Origin: Amphirosellinia nigrospora
Lineage: Eukaryota > Ascomycota > Sordariomycetes > Xylariales > Xylariaceae
NCBI GenBank assembly: GCA_004123355.1
Contig: SCHM01000002.1
Coordinates: 1,550,001 to 1,614,000, forward strand
Reading direction: 5' to 3'
Length of the DNA stretch: 64,000 nt
The position numbers were made by a program, and so were the translations under genes. Below, piece after piece: positions 22,225 to 35,857 of this stretch (within the stretch, counting starts at the first letter, position 1; each line of letters begins with the position of its first letter). The notes under the pieces are model-generated. The model saw nothing but the letters and a program-made list of their open reading frames with translations. It ran no database searches and was not told the DNA's origin.

Positions 22225-22641
22225 TTTGAAGTCCAACGCCTTGGCAGCTTTTGCTTACGGGTTCCTAGACAAAATCCAGCACTAACTGAGGGAATAGTGG
22301 AAATAACAACCGAACAATTGTGCGCAGTTCATGAGCAAGTAGAAACGCAACAAAGCGAAAGAATATCTACAGTAATGGTGGGGGTGAGTGAGCTTGACAA
22401 TCCTCATGCCAATTCTCATGGGTAAAGTCGTAGAGTTCCTGGAAAATAATTAGGTATCTTATCTTATCGATACTGCACTATATTACCTACAGGGTGGGTT
22501 GCTACCCGGTAGCTGCAGCGCCCACAGTAACAACTCCACCTGCCTTTTGACATCGACAATCATATCTCTAAGTACACTATATCTTTGTTCGTCCGCTCAC
22601 AACCCCATTCAATTTGAGATCTTAGTACACCTACTCCCCAT
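22225..22641. other. Intergenic between SDA1 head and GMC gene tail
   Basis: SDA1 promoter side and 3' flank of the GMC gene. No other feature seen. Confidence 0.4.
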
Positions 22642-24950
22642 TTATTCTTCCTTTTTCAGGTCACCTAGAATATCTGCCGAGGCCTTTTCTGCGAGCATGA
22701 AAGTTGGGCAAACAGGAAATGCGCCAGGGACTTTAGGGAAGGCAGATGCGTCCACGACACGCAGATTTCCGACTCCGTGAACTCGGAATTTTGAATCTAA
22801 AACCGCCATCGGGTCATCAGCCTTACCAATGGCACAGGTGCTTGTAGCATGGTGAGAATCTACTCCGGATCAGTCATCAATCGAGATTTGGAGCATAGGC
22901 TCTTAGTGTTTCGCAACTGGAGGGAGAATCTACTTACACGATTGAAGCTTAATAAACTCCTTCTGTGCCTCGTCGGTGCAGTTTTGATTTACTCCAGGGC
23001 ACGGATGTCTCTCTTCAAAGGGCGTAATAGGTGCGCCGGCAGCATTTATCGCCTTCCGGAATGTCTTTGCGGCGTCAAGTAGTTCTGTCAGATCCTCATC
23101 TCCATCTTCCGCAAAGAAGTTGAGATTAATCTCGGGCATCTGTTGGGGGTCACTTGAGCGTAGCCTTACGTATCCAGCCTGTGAACGCGGGTTTATATGC
23201 ACCATTGCACACTATGATAAATCAGTAATGTAAGTCATGAAATACATACATATATATGCTCGCTGCTGGAGCACTCACCTCATACTAAAACACTCGGAGT
23301 TAGTTATTTTATCGCCGTTTCAAATGTGATATGTGAAGGGCATCCGTACCTGCGATGGACCATACTCGGTTGGGAACCCCGGCCAAAAGCCTTCAAACGA
23401 AAAGCTGCCGCACCATGCCTGGATGTTTCGAACTTTACGGGCCGTAGGGGTCTTCAGGAAGACAGTCACGGTAGCACCCGCAGAACCGTTCAGAGGCTTA
23501 CTAGCTAGGGCCTGTAGGCCTGCTTCATAGTTGTCACCAAGATTCTCGCCCACTCCTGGGAGGTCTTTCACCACCGGGATATGGAACTTTTCTAATTCTT
23601 TTGCCGGGCCGATGCCACTGAGCTTCAAAATTTGAGGCGAATTGAAGGTCCCACCCGCGATGATGACCTCCTTGCGGGCGAAAATTCGACCAAATTGACC
23701 CTTGCTCGCATCGTAAAGAGGATCAGCCTGTATAGATAGAAGTCAGCGACGCTCATTTGGCAGAGGTTTGCGTCATTTGGCAGCACGAAGCATTTACAGC
23801 ATCATCAGAATATCCCTAAATCAGCCGACATGCCAAATTGGAGTATTAACATGTTCCAGGCCACTAACCTCATACTGATGTGAACCTCTCAAGACTTCGA
23901 CTCCGGTCGCACTCGGGTTGCCATCTTCCCAGTTAATTAAGATCCTGGTCACGAGCGTCTCCAGCTGAATCGTCAAATTGAATTTTGCGGGATCGGCTAG
24001 CGTTCTCTTAAGAAGCGTGTTCGTTCCGGCTCGCTTACCGTTCCGATCTGCGTGACTTGCCATCGCGAAAACCCCGGTAGCTTGGTCCCGATCTGGATCC
24101 GGAGCATTGACATCTCGCCCAGCATCACCCCCGGTATGCGCAATAAGCTGACTTGTAAGCTTTTGCAAATCGGAGTCTTCTTTCATAAAAGACGGATCAC
24201 TAATCGTTGTATTGACATAGCCATCATATCCGTGCCCAGGAGTTTCGGGTGGGAGGTATTCATTGGCCTCCACTGCAGCAACTAAAGTTAGTGATTACGG
24301 TTTTAAACAAATCTTCACATTCGGATGGTTTCGGGGTTATCAGGGGCGACAGCAGTCCAAATTCCCCACCAGTGCCTCCGAATGGCGGTTGGAGCTATTG
24401 AAGAGAAGGACACGGCACAACTCACTCTTTTCGAAGTATTTTCGCATGTTTTCCGCCAGCCAGTCATCATCACCCGTAATTTCCGCGATGTAGTCCCAGT
24501 CGGCATTGTTCGGTAGAGTACAGATGCCACCATTGTGCATAGCACAGCCTCCAAGTGTCGCCGCTCGAGGGTAATAGATACCTAGGCGTGTTGAACCCTC
24601 TGGTGGATCAAGTCCAACATAGAAGGAACCGTCAGCAGTCCGCCATGTCGTCTTCTCATACTTCGCTTCACGCGTTCGTCATCAGAGTGCTTAACGAAGA
24701 AATCCCATCGCGATTTCTCGTCGTTTCCTGCGGCGATAAAATTGGCTATTTCTGAATAGTTCTTGTTGTCACCTAGGTCGCGTCCTGCTTCCAGTAGAGT
24801 CACACTAAACCCTGCCCGCGCCAGATTCGCTGCCAATGGGGCACCACCAGGTCCTGAACCAACTACGATGTAATCATAGCTTTCTGCTGCGGCTTCAACC
24901 AGTGTTCTAGTGGCTATAAAAAGGCCGGTGGCAAATAATCGGCGAAGCAT
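22642..24950 (-). CDS. Secreted GMC oxidoreductase (choline dehydrogenase/aryl-alcohol oxidase-like)
   Basis: FAD-dependent glucose-methanol-choline family enzyme; substrate unknown. The Met at 24950 (MLRRLFATGLFIATRTLVEA) gives a good signal peptide; an upstream Met at 24983 is the alternative. Then comes the FAD-binding motif YIVVGSGPGGAPLAANLARA and LLEAGRD. LGGCAMHNGGICTLPNNADW is the GMC signature 1 region. A spliced joint (donor GTGAGT near 24430, acceptor GCAG near 24275) gives RKYFEKMEANEYLPPETPGH. Later exons carry TNTLLKRTL, LSGIGPAKELEKFHIPVV (signature 2 neighbourhood), INPRSQAGYVRLRSSDPQQM and the active-site text DSHHATSTCAIG. The C-terminus reads VVDASAFPKVPGAFPVCPTF, ending at 22642. 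One base is missing near 24675 (between ERV and AKYEKTTW). It is divergently oriented to the amino-acid transporter 2.8 kb away. Confidence 0.9.
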
Positions 24951-27776
24951 CTTGGATGTGAGCCAAAGCGGCACGACAAGCATGAAGACTGAGCGAGATC
25001 ATGATGCTGAGATACATAGTTAACGCCCTTTTATATCGGCGATGGGCTATTTCCTACCATGAGCCATCGGAGATAATGAGCCCATTCTTCATCGGTACCA
25101 AGATAGGGTAATAAACAAGTCATATCGATGCGGACCAACAACACCACAAAGGGATAACGCCCTTGAAGTAAGTCAGCGCAGAAATTCTGGCTAAACGGGT
25201 AGTTAGAGGGAAAGATCCAGGCCTGACGACTTAGGCACGGAGTTGGAGAAGTCAATTGATACCCCTGCATAATTCCTTAGAGGCTGATATGAATATCTAT
25301 ACTATCAGTATTATGCAGAGTGAGGGGGCACTTTAAGGGATGAGTATTTCCCAGGCGAATCATAACCATAGAGTCGACGAGGAATTACTCGAGCACCCGC
25401 TGTCTGACACATTTTGGCTAAGACTTGCGAGGCATTCTCAGCTAAAAGGGTCACTCACCCAGTGTTACTTCAAGCATGCAATACTGGTCTGTCAAGGCAT
25501 CCATCGCAGGTGTGCATTTCTTTACCCAACGGGCGCTTTAGATTGAGAGGAAGTGCGAACCAGGTTGTCGGATATGGTTTTGTGCACCTCGTTGGCCCCG
25601 TTGCAATGCCGAGCACCATACTACTACGCTAATTTAACCGGAAAGGAACCCACAAGAAACGTGACACGCACGTGAGGCATTATTACACATCAATGTCAGT
25701 GGCCTTCTAATGGCACGCCGAGTAACGGTGGCACTCGTATAGACTTCACTTCCGTCGCCTACTGAGCAAGAGCGGTAAAGGGTCACCGGAACTCACGTGC
25801 ACGGGTCCGACCTCAGCTTTTAGTAGAGGACAAAGTGGAGTTGTATGGGTATCCGAATAGCCGGAAAGACGGTCAGACTTCGGGACCCATATTTCAATAA
25901 CATGAGGAAACCTGAGGGGATCTGGGTCTTAATCGCCGAGAATTTCCAATTCTGCTGCTGAGACATCGTGGTGAATCGGCCCCCCACACTCATCCGTCCA
26001 GTGTATGGAGAGTTCCATGTACAGTAGGCTTGCTGAGATCGATGCTCTCAACGCCAGACCTACATCGTCAAGATAATTAGACATCAGTCAACCCCAAACT
26101 AAATTATTAAAATTAGCCGCAACTTCCACATGGCCCAGAGCTCTTTTCCATGGACAGGGTATCACCATCTTAGATCTCCCCATGCTAGTGGCGTGTTTGT
26201 CATGGATTCTGCCCACAATGTCTTGAGAAATAGTCGATAGTTAGCAAAAGTGCAGCCGGCGGGTTTTCGTTTGCAATATCGTACATAATAGTTGGTTTAT
26301 CTGCAACTACAATCAAGCACCGTACGATGGGATGACCACCTACATCCCGGGTCTCTCCGGCCAGGTTCCGGCCACGATATCGGAGCACCAGAATCTGAAA
26401 TAAGAAGATCGAAGGATCCATGCGTTTTGGATCTAGTTTAAAATATTCCGATTTCCATTAGGAAGCACTAATTTCCTCAGCATACTAATCAAGTCTAGCC
26501 CAACGGTAGCCTCAATATTCAGCCGCTCGAGAAGTTGTAACCCTAGCCTTCGTTGTTTCGAAACGGTGAGAAGGATGGATTAGCTGGCTGGGCAGGCTAG
26601 GTTATACAAATGCAGTCTAGTGTCTCTTCCACGGAGAGCGCGATTTGATCGGCATTGATTTTTTCTAGAAGGGCAGGGCTCCACGGAGGTGGCTTGACCA
26701 ACCTATCACCTTCCTACTAGAGGTAAATATGACTTCATGATTTCCGAGTTGGGCGTCGGCAATTGGCTCACGAGTCACCGCTCCCGAGCGTGCCGACAGA
26801 TTTTAGAAAGCTTGTTTGATCCTTGCGCGCAAGAGCCGCACGGCAGTCGTTAGGGGATGAAATCATCAAGTAGCAGCAACTGGGGAATCTAGTTCACCTT
26901 GAGACGACGCGGGATTTCCATTCATGAAGAGGAGATCCATATAGGGTTGGGGTGCTATATTCATGCTGCACAACACTGGCGTTATGGAGCTCGTGTAAAT
27001 AAGCCCGGGGACCCCTTCATTCTAGCGGAAGTGAGGGTAAAAAAATGGATGCGCCATCCCGCAGTCAGCCCAGTTGCGATCTCGCTATTACACATAAAAA
27101 CGCGATATGTTGATCTCAACTTCTAACCCGCGAAAAAATATGACCACTGGTGGAGTCTGACTCCACGAATCAGACCCAATCTTTGTACCGTACTGGTACC
27201 GTGTTTGATATTGTGTTGGTCGGGCTCCGCCTTAGTCACTTATGCAACACGCGGCTGGTGTCAAATACGACACTTTCATGTACGTAATTCTGCGGAGGTG
27301 AGCGCCCACGACGTAATAAGAGCACGAGACTCAACAAAGCTAGAAAGACCCTGGAAAAACAAGGAGGCGGCGTAAAAAAGGTGAGGGCGCTTAGACCCGG
27401 CGCAGATTCGGTGGAGGCAATAAGAATTTAACTCTCGAGGTGCTCCCTACTTATTGCCTATCTGAGCCTGCGTTATCTTCCTGGTCGATTTTAAGGTTTT
27501 GTTGGCTCGAGCAAAGTTGGGATCCGGTGTCCGTGAAGAGTGGTCCGTTTCGCCCAGGTCCGTGATCATATAGGATATCTCCATTTGGTGTTGAGGCATC
27601 TCATATCACTCTACGCCCGTACCGGTTTCGCCTGTGGCAAACGATCATAAAACGCGCAGCCTTACGAGTAAGCGGCGCAGGCTCCCACCATTCCAAGCTT
27701 CCCCGTTCGAGTCGCTTAGGCCCCCGCAAGACGACGTCAAACGCAGCTCAAGCGATAGGAGAAACGAACGAACACG
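24951..27776. other. 2.8-kb gene-free divergent intergenic region
   Basis: It lies between the heads of the GMC oxidoreductase and the amino-acid transporter, and so should hold both promoters. Frames are short with no recognisable protein. Visible elements are a 7-bp perfect hairpin GTGGAGT-CTG-ACTCCAC (27150-27166) and a 5-bp inverted repeat GTGTC...GACAC near 27256. The directly repeated GTACCGT words near 27186 are also visible. The length is large for this window and may mean complex regulation or lost sequence. Confidence 0.5.
27150..27166. repeat. Perfect 7-bp hairpin/palindrome in transporter upstream region
   Basis: GTGGAGT and ACTCCAC flank a 3-base spacer, about 610 bases before the transporter start. 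Such dyads are often sites for dimeric regulators, for example zinc-cluster proteins, but no specific factor can be named. Confidence 0.45.
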
Positions 27777-29339
27777 ATGTCCCATCTCAAGGAGGACAAA
27801 GCCTTGGGGTCGTCCCCTATGCTATCAGACCAGGCTTCGGGTGATGAAGAGACCGTTGGTCAGGTTAGGGATCTCACAGATGCCGAAAAGGCTCACATGC
27901 GAGATGGCGATGCCCATTTCCATCGTCTTGGCTGGAAACGCTTGACGGTTGTCCTGATCGTCGAGGCTATCGCTCTGGGTAGTCTGGGCATGCCTTCAGC
28001 TTTCGCGACACTTGGAATGATTGCTGGAACCATTCTCTGTGTCTTCTTGGGTCTCCTGGCCATTTACAGCAGTTATGTCGTCGGACAGGTCAAAATAAAG
28101 TACCGGAGGTCCAACACTAGTAAGTATCAAACGTTCGCGGCCATGTTACAAGACATGAGCTTCACTGCTCCTGGTGAGCATTATTTAAAGAAATGGAACT
28201 AATCCCGAATTTTCTTGTAGTGCTGATGCTGGTCGGTTAATGATGGGCAAATTCGGATACGAGCTAATCGGCGGCATGTTCGTCTTGCAACTGGTATTCC
28301 TTGTTGGTTCGCATACGCTCACGGGCTCCATCGCGTTCCTCAATCTCACCGACAATGGGGCGTGCTCGATTATTTTCGGTGTTGTGTCAGCTATCATCTT
28401 GTTTTTACTAGCTCTGCCCCCTTCATTCGCGGAAGTTGCAATCTTAGGTTACATCGACTTTGCCTCCATCATCATCGCGATTGGTATCACGATCATCGCG
28501 ACGGGTGTTCAGCGGACTGACTCTGGCACGTCGTCGACTTGGTCTGCTTGGCCCGCCCCGGAAGCGGGTTTCGTCGAGGCATTCATTGCCGTCACCAACA
28601 TCGTCTTCGCCTACAGCTTTGCCATCTGCCAGTTCTCCTTCATGGACGAGATGCACACGCCCAAGGACTTCGTCAAGTCCATCTGGTTTCTCGGAATCAT
28701 TGAGATTATCATTTATACCCTGACAGGTGCGCTGATCTACTACTTCGTCGGGCAGGACGTCAAGTCGCCCGCGTTGCTCTCGGCCGGTCCCCTCGTGTCC
28801 AAGGTTGCCTTCGGTATTGCTCTGCCGGTCATCTTTATCTCGGGTTCGATCAACGGCACGGTCGTTGGCCGGTATATCCACGGTCGCGTGTACCGAGACT
28901 CTGTCACGCGCTTCATCAACACGCCCAAGGGCTGGATCTCATGGGTATCGCTGATTGCCTTCATCACGGTCATTGCGTGGGTTATTGCGGAGGCGATTCC
29001 GTTCTTCGAGGACTTGCTGGCCATCTCTTCGGCTCTCTTCATTTCCGGCTTCACCTTTTACTTCCCCGCCATGATGTGGTTCATGTTGATCCGCCAGGGT
29101 TCCCCTTTCTCCAAGGAAAACTTGGTTTGGACGGGTCTGAATGCGTTGTGCTTCATTATCGGCCTCGTCATTCTTGTGGGTGGAACATACTCGAGTATTA
29201 AGGATATTGTAAGTGCCCGACTTCCCTCAACCCTTTATAGAATATTGGTCGGAACATGCGGGCTAATGATGAATTATAGATCGACCGCTACCATAACGGT
29301 CAAGTTCGAGGAGCTTTCTCGTGTGGCAATCCTTCGTAG
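27777..29339 (+). CDS. AAAP-family amino-acid transporter
   Basis: Plasma-membrane or vacuolar amino-acid transporter of the Aa_trans family (about 11 membrane segments), related to the fungal N-amino-acid permease Mtr group. The start at 27777 gives MSHLKEDKALGSSP and a polar tail. The first helices follow (RLGWKRLTVVLIVEAIALGS, FATLGMIAGTILCVFLGLLA). An intron (GTAAGT from about 28119 to TTGTAG at about 28219) joins to ADAGRLMMGKFGYELIGGMF. The downstream helices run to GLVILVGGTYSSIKDI. A last intron (29210-29279) gives the short tail IDRYHNGQVRGAFSCGNPS, ending at 29339. One C is missing at 28103-28104. With it the exon reads KYPEVQHY joined to ADAGRL, matching the family exactly; without it the reading is nonsense. 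The specific substrate cannot be read. Confidence 0.92.
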
Positions 29340-32300
29340 ATTGTTCCGATATACGGCGAACTGGTGTCTTCTAGGGTGGAGAATTCTGGGTACTTATTGG
29401 AAAGCCGCGCCCTTGCATTGCTTCTCAATCTCCATCCAACATAGCTGTCTTCTAGCCGTTTTGTAGCTCAGCCCACGTCGGCTACACGCAAATCGTACAG
29501 TTTTTGGCGTCAGTTAAGCGTTGGTTATTGTGTCTTAGCTACTACCTACGGGTATGAGTACGCTGTATTCTTAGCGGGTTGGAGGAGAAGCGAGCCAGTT
29601 GTTAGTTTCGTGTTAATATTTAAAATTTTGTATATCTCCAAAATATATGCCTGTTTCAGACAAGTTCGTCAGTTGCGTGCGGCATATAGATTCTAACAAG
29701 GATCGTGTAGGTCGATTAGGTAAAGTTACGGCCTGTTGTAGGCTAAGACTAGAGATTCCGAGCATCTTCAAGAGATTCGCCGAGCCCGAATCTATTCTCG
29801 GGCCCGAAAATGACTCATCTTATGGCATCTACTTGCAACGACTACATTCGATTTTATAATACCCCTGACCTACCTGGCCTCAGGTCTACCTGGACCTATC
29901 CGTGGTGGGACATCGACTCGTAGGGATCTCGACTGACAGGGGTTGTGGATGGCTATTAAAGCGTTGCTGGTGATAGAACGCTTCAAGCTTGATATCATGG
30001 TTCACAAAATTCGTTTCTATTCACGGGCACCTTTCTAAGTCTACAAGCTTGAAATGAAATCCTAGTGTGGCACAGTTCATTCTGAGATGGGCCTCTTGGG
30101 ATGGAGTCAAATACCCCTAAATACTGCGTGCTTTCTTGTGCAACTAACCTATGGCGTCTAGGCGTGAAGTAGGTTCTCAATATCTAATACTTTGGGTCGA
30201 GGGGCCGGGGGATTTCCGGGGCCTGTTGTAGTGAAGCTATCATTCTGCCTTACCCTTATCCTATACGTCCATACATCCGCCGCCCCCCTTTTTCAATGAT
30301 ATCAAGTACAGTACCCATAGTGAGATATCTGGCTGAACAAGAATTGTCATCTCCCTCTATCGCGTCTCATACATCGCCACCGCACGTCATCCAATCCAAG
30401 ACTTGATCTACATTAAAGAATCTACCTCGTTTTAGTGGAGCTGGATTGTGACGCGTCCCATCATCTCTAACAACGGCAAGTTACATAGCATCGGATGAAG
30501 AAGCAACGGTTTCATACGGCTTGAGTGCTATCGGTGAGGTGGCAAAAGTCTTGGGTCGCGTCATTGTTGCTTGTCATTGTAGCTTGGGTCTGCTACGCAT
30601 GTAGGCCTAAGTGTATTCCAGTACTGCCTCATAGCTCAACAACTTGTATCTTGATGGAACGCCGAAAGTTACACGACGCTGCTTCCGCATGTGGGACTGA
30701 CTTTTTCGAGCAAGATACCGAACATCCCCAAGCCTTGCCGTTTCCTCAGTATTCATACACTTTCTCTACCACTACGTCCCAAGCCACATCTATCAACCGC
30801 TGAGAAGCGTTTAGGTGATGATCTGTCGTTAGCCCGGGACGGTATTCCTTTACTTACCAATACAGGATTTATATCACAGTAGCATTGACAACAAGAAAAC
30901 CGTGGAAGGACTCCTTCCCTGTATGGACCTTTCTGATGTGACTCGCGTTCATTGGTACCGACGGATAATGCTGGGGAGAGGGTTGCATTCTAGGCATGTG
31001 TATGGTATAAACCCAGACAGGCTGACTGAAATCGCATAAGCGATGCTACAAGGTGATCGACAAGAACGAGGCCGTCGAGGGATTGCCAAGCTCGAAGGGT
31101 CATGGTCTTGTATTTGTCGACGTTTGATCTTTGTACGCGCAAGACTCCGTGACCATGGTCGCCGAAGTCATGGTCTGAGGTCTTCATACATGAAAGCTGT
31201 CTACCACTTCCTCTATCAAGTCTGATTCGTCAGTCTGGAGATGAAATGCAGGGCCAAGCTGAATTCTGCACGCCAGAAGGATGTGGCCATTATAGAACCG
31301 AGCGATGCGGCAGGCAGCAGTGTCGCAGGTATGGCCTCGCCGCCAACTCTAGATAATGTGTATACACTAGATATCGGGGCCCCGACGATTAGGTTCCATC
31401 GTCATGGTGGTCTCGGCTACAGTGCAACATGCTGGAACCATTCACCATGGCAATACACCAATGTACAACGCATGGTACAGTAGCAGTTGTCAGACTAAGC
31501 GCACTAAACATCTGCTGCGCAACGATGCCTTCCTTAACCGGTTGCCAAAAGCACTCCTAAGGCGGGTAGACAAGCAAACAACCAAGGCTGGGGGCTTCTC
31601 ACACGGATAACTTGAAAGGCCAATGAGACGATAATTTATGTCTGTGTAGGAACTTGATAAGCAATTGGTAATCCAAAGTAGATTTGTGGGTGGCACAGAT
31701 TTACAGTGCTATTTTTACCAACGCTCTCGAAGAAAATAGTATCCAACTCACGAAAAATGCGATTATTCAAGGGTTAGTAACTTTCTAAGTTGACCAATAT
31801 TTCCCTCTCAGTGACAAGTGTCTGCGATTTTATTTGTGAGCTCTTCGTTGTTAGTAGTACGTACACCCACCTATATATGCATGTAAAAGCCCCTCAGCGC
31901 TCAAACCGGACAGATGAAAACGACTCATCATACCAGCGGTTTCATGGTCGCTGCAAGACTGTGGCCATGAGCAGAGCAAGGCTGTGAAGGCTTAACAATA
32001 TCTGCAAAGTTAGGAAGCCGTAACCGACGGCGGCTGATGATAAGCTAAATGTAGTGCCTGGAATCAGCCACAATGTGGTTCGACACGCTCACTGCCTAAT
32101 GTTACGACCACTGGATGACGTTTGCAAAGCTCGTTTGCAACGCCAATAGGAACGCCGCCGAAGTTAAGTCGGGAAGCGCTAAGCGGGTTGCCGCCACCCC
32201 CATCCTCCTCTGTATCACCTACCGTATTAGACCAACTACTGCGGACAGGGTATCGAAGTCGGGGATAGTTAAAATAGAAGAATTCGCTGCAGGTAAGGGT

Positions 32301-32446
32301 ATATATGCACCTCATCGCTGAATTTGGATATGAGGTGATGAGACAGTGTGTAAACCGTATATATACTCGGAGTTGGTTCATGATAAAATCGTTCAAGAAC
32401 GACCGCAATCTACAAGAGTACCAGCCCTTGACCCACTAGTGCTCGG

Positions 32447-32476
32447 AGCCCCTTATTCTTAGGGGATACTCTTATA
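32447..32476. promoter_or_regulatory. Paired STRE-like words followed by an AT palindrome
   Basis: CCCCT and AGGGG face each other 7 bases apart, then a 14-base palindrome CTTATATATATAAG. AGGGG/CCCCT is the core of the stress response element known from yeast Msn2/4. Here it could be chance, and no gene begins nearby. Confidence 0.25.
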
Positions 32477-34070
32477 TATATAAGCATCACGGCTTGGGAT
32501 CCTCGAGGAAATTATGCCAATGTATTCCTTAGAAACCCTACAGAAGCTTGCTTGGCGGAGGATTAGCCACTTCAACACCGGTGTGGTAAGACGTTATGTG
32601 CGTTCGATTCTGTGTCATGTCGGATGGCTCTAACAACGAAGAACCCGTGTCGGAGGAGTCTAGAACAAATCTCGGTCACTGGAGTTGACCACTCAGCTTG
32701 CTGGAGAGACTTGACGTTGAAATTGAGTATTCCTATGAACCAATGACAACGCGTTCCGGGGTCATTTCGGATGGCAGTACTTTACTCAGGGGTCCGGAAA
32801 TGTTGTAGACGTATAGTAAGCGATATCACTAAAAGCTGAATTGTTAGGTGGCCTGTGAAGGGTACTGTTTTACTGACACTATGCTTCTCGTTTTCTTGGA
32901 GAAAAAGGTCTTTAATCGGGGGCGTCCGGGAATAGGTATGGCTATAGAGTGCGGGTTGTTGGGGGGTTGTAACCCAACCTTCGAGGATTATGTCCTTGAA
33001 TAGATATCATGTAGGGGCCGAATAACGTGGAGGTTTGATGCATAATCATGCTCCTTGCGCTTGCGGCGTAGAAACCGCGACGTTGGAAAAGTCGTGGATA
33101 GTGACAACCAATAGATGAATAAATTCGGGAATAGGGGCCGAATTAAAGTGAACTTGACCTGGCGCAGCAGCGGCATGCAGCGCGAGCCGGTGGCGTCGCA
33201 TTCTGTAACGGGATCACGGAGGATTCTCAGAACCAGGATTGCCACCAGCATCTTGAAACATGAACTGGCTGTTAGGTGTTCTCTTGTGTGATGTCAGTCG
33301 GCAGAGAACCTCGTTTCGAGCCAAATAGGCACCTGTATATTTATTGATTGCGCGATACCAGGCCAGGCCGATCCGTTCCCCTGATACCTCTCTGGCTGGA
33401 CTGTGCAAGCTGACATCATAGCATACATGCACCGTGAAAAGCAGCCAGGTCAATGCTTTGTATATGCCATGTAGGGATGCCGGGGCGAACAAACAGTTGA
33501 AAACCGGGAGCGCTGACATTTATTCAGGCTTATGGCAGTATTTAGCGAGGTTAGTGGAATCAAAGGCATTTTCTGTGTGCCCTACAAACCAACAATTATT
33601 GCCTTGTAGGATTGAGTATGAGAGCATGGGCGTGATCGCCGATGGCGTAATATTTGATCTCCTGGTAGGAATAGAATATGGTGAGGACGAAGTACCATGC
33701 ATCTCTGGTAGCCAGGTTGCAATCGGTCAGGGGAGTACCCAGGTGGCGGCACTCGTGTGATACAATACACAAACCCCCATCGGCGGCAAACGAACCCGTC
33801 TCTTGTGTAGCAACAATACCGCCTGCAATTGGCCTATACTACATGTCTCTACTATATGTAGGTACTAAGACACAGGCTATGCTATATGTAGATGGCTAAG
33901 TCACTTAGATACCTACCTCCACTGCAGTACACGGCAGATACCGAAGATGGGGAACCAGCAATTACGGCACATCGACGAGCGTGGTGATGTGATCTCGTTA
34001 GAGAGACGCTAGATCTAATAGCGCCGAATAGAAGGCCCAGCGAAGATGAAGAAGGGGACCCTGCAGGACT

Positions 34071-34100
34071 CGGGTCTGCTCGGGTCTGCTCGGGGCTGCT
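34071..34100. repeat. Tandem repeat, 3 copies of a 10-bp unit
   Basis: CGGGTCTGCT occurs twice in exact tandem and a third time with one change (CGGGGCTGCT). It lies in the gene-free stretch; no coding frame around it is supported. Confidence 0.85.
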
Positions 34101-35857
34101 GGTGTTGATCGCCTGGGACATTCTAGACTACACTACATGACTCTCGGTCTCGTCTAGTGTATCGGTGGATAAGATCTCGTTGCACACATGGTTCTGTACA
34201 CATGTGCAGAGATGGGTGGATGCAAGGTACTCACTCGCTCAAACAACAAAAGCCCCGACTGCAAACACCAACTATACCTTTCTCTACCTTGCCTAGTAAG
34301 CCATCCAGTTGCAATCTGCAGTCGAACGCATGGTTCAGGAATCCTCCTGCAAGTTGGCGGGGTCTGCGATAGGGTCGTCATTGAACGGGGCTCATCATTG
34401 TCATCATTGTCCGATTGCGATTGACTTATTGTCCGACTTTGTGATGACCGTGGTTCTCAAGAACCGACATCGCATCTACCACCACCTCACATTAGTTACA
34501 ACTATCGCCAAACTATGAAGATGCCAAGTGGAGGCCAAAGAATATGTACCCCTCCCACCTCCCGCAACTTGGGTATTGGTCTGTACCAGTATTATCGGGA
34601 GACTGGTTATGCGCCTCGGACCCGACCATTGCACTGAACTCCTTTATGAAGCCGTGGTAAATGAATACATATACAAGTATACGCTAGAGTAATACTAGGT
34701 AGTAATCAACAGACTCAACTCTAGTGCATAACTGTGAATACCGCTGGTGGATGACTACAGTACTATCTATGTATGTTGTACATTTGAAGATTAGACGCTA
34801 AAATTCAGGTTATCCCCAAATTGATGTCGGGCTCTGACAAAACTTTGGTATACGCTATTTCTATCGCGATGGGATGGAATGGGTCTGGAATGGGGATGCA
34901 AAAGACTGACTCCCCCGTTCTAAGCAAGTAAATTTAGGTTTCTTAGCACAGACCCTAGACTTCTAGAAGTGTGGAATCAAATGCAAGTAAAGCAGGGTGG
35001 CGGCGACTTGCGCCACTAGGTTCTGTTTGGCTTATACATTATGCTCAGAAGACTTCCCGAAGACCTCTTTTTATGGTTCAAAGCTAGCCATAACAGCAAA
35101 TGGTCAGCTGCTGGCCCCAACTTGGCTCTGCGCGACTACTGCATGATCTATTTGACTCCGAGACATGCTGGCTTCTTACCATATGATGGTATCTCATTAG
35201 CAAAAGGCGCCGTCACTGCTGCTCCAAACCTTTCTATTGATTTTGAGGCAACGTACCAGTTGTCTAGCTGGTAGCAAAGTTGAGAAGCTTAACACCGAAT
35301 GTTCCACACCGAGAAAGAAATTTCTCTCTCCTTGGCAGTGCGCTTGCATACATGCATACTCGAACTTTACAGGAAAGACGTGGTAGCTTTAAATAGCACT
35401 GCTTGAATTTAAATAAAACTGTATAATATATACTTACACATATGTCAGGCATCTATTCCCATAATTAACTACCTAGGGGCCGTACCCACAAACTAGTTTA
35501 GACTACTTGTAAGGAGTTGATGCTTGGATAGATCCATGATATAGTGATGGACCAAGAGCTCCTCATCTCAACGCTTTTGAACCAAGGCAATGTGTGACTT
35601 ATATCTTGCAAGGCCCTAGCAAGGACTTGAATACCTTGGGTGATAAGTTGTAGGTAAGTTGTTCTTACTGGTGCCTGAGAATGAACATCTACACATGGAT
35701 CATTTTCTTATACAGAGGCAAGTTGCTGTTGAGTTGGACAGTTAGAGCTACACTAGTCTGGCAAGGGGTTGGTTGTGGATCATCCACGAGAAATGAGAGG
35801 CACATGTTCTACAAGCATCATGTAAGTACCTGCCATAGAAGAGATTGTGGGCAGTCT

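Noticed and set aside
22642-29339. A metabolite gene cluster made of GMC oxidoreductase, transporter and P450
   Set aside because: The genes are far apart, separated by unrelated genes and gene-free DNA, and there is no synthase or terpene cyclase in the window.
32550-32640. Possible tRNA (GCGTTCGATTCTG resembles a B box)
   Set aside because: No matching A box and no cloverleaf stems could be drawn.
32988-33519. Two overlapping minus-strand frames of about 90-100 codons
   Set aside because: They overlap in different frames, show no domain and do not join by credible splice sites.
34071-34100. CRISPR-like array from spaced repeats
   Set aside because: The units are directly adjacent 10-mers without spacers, a simple tandem repeat in a eukaryotic genome.
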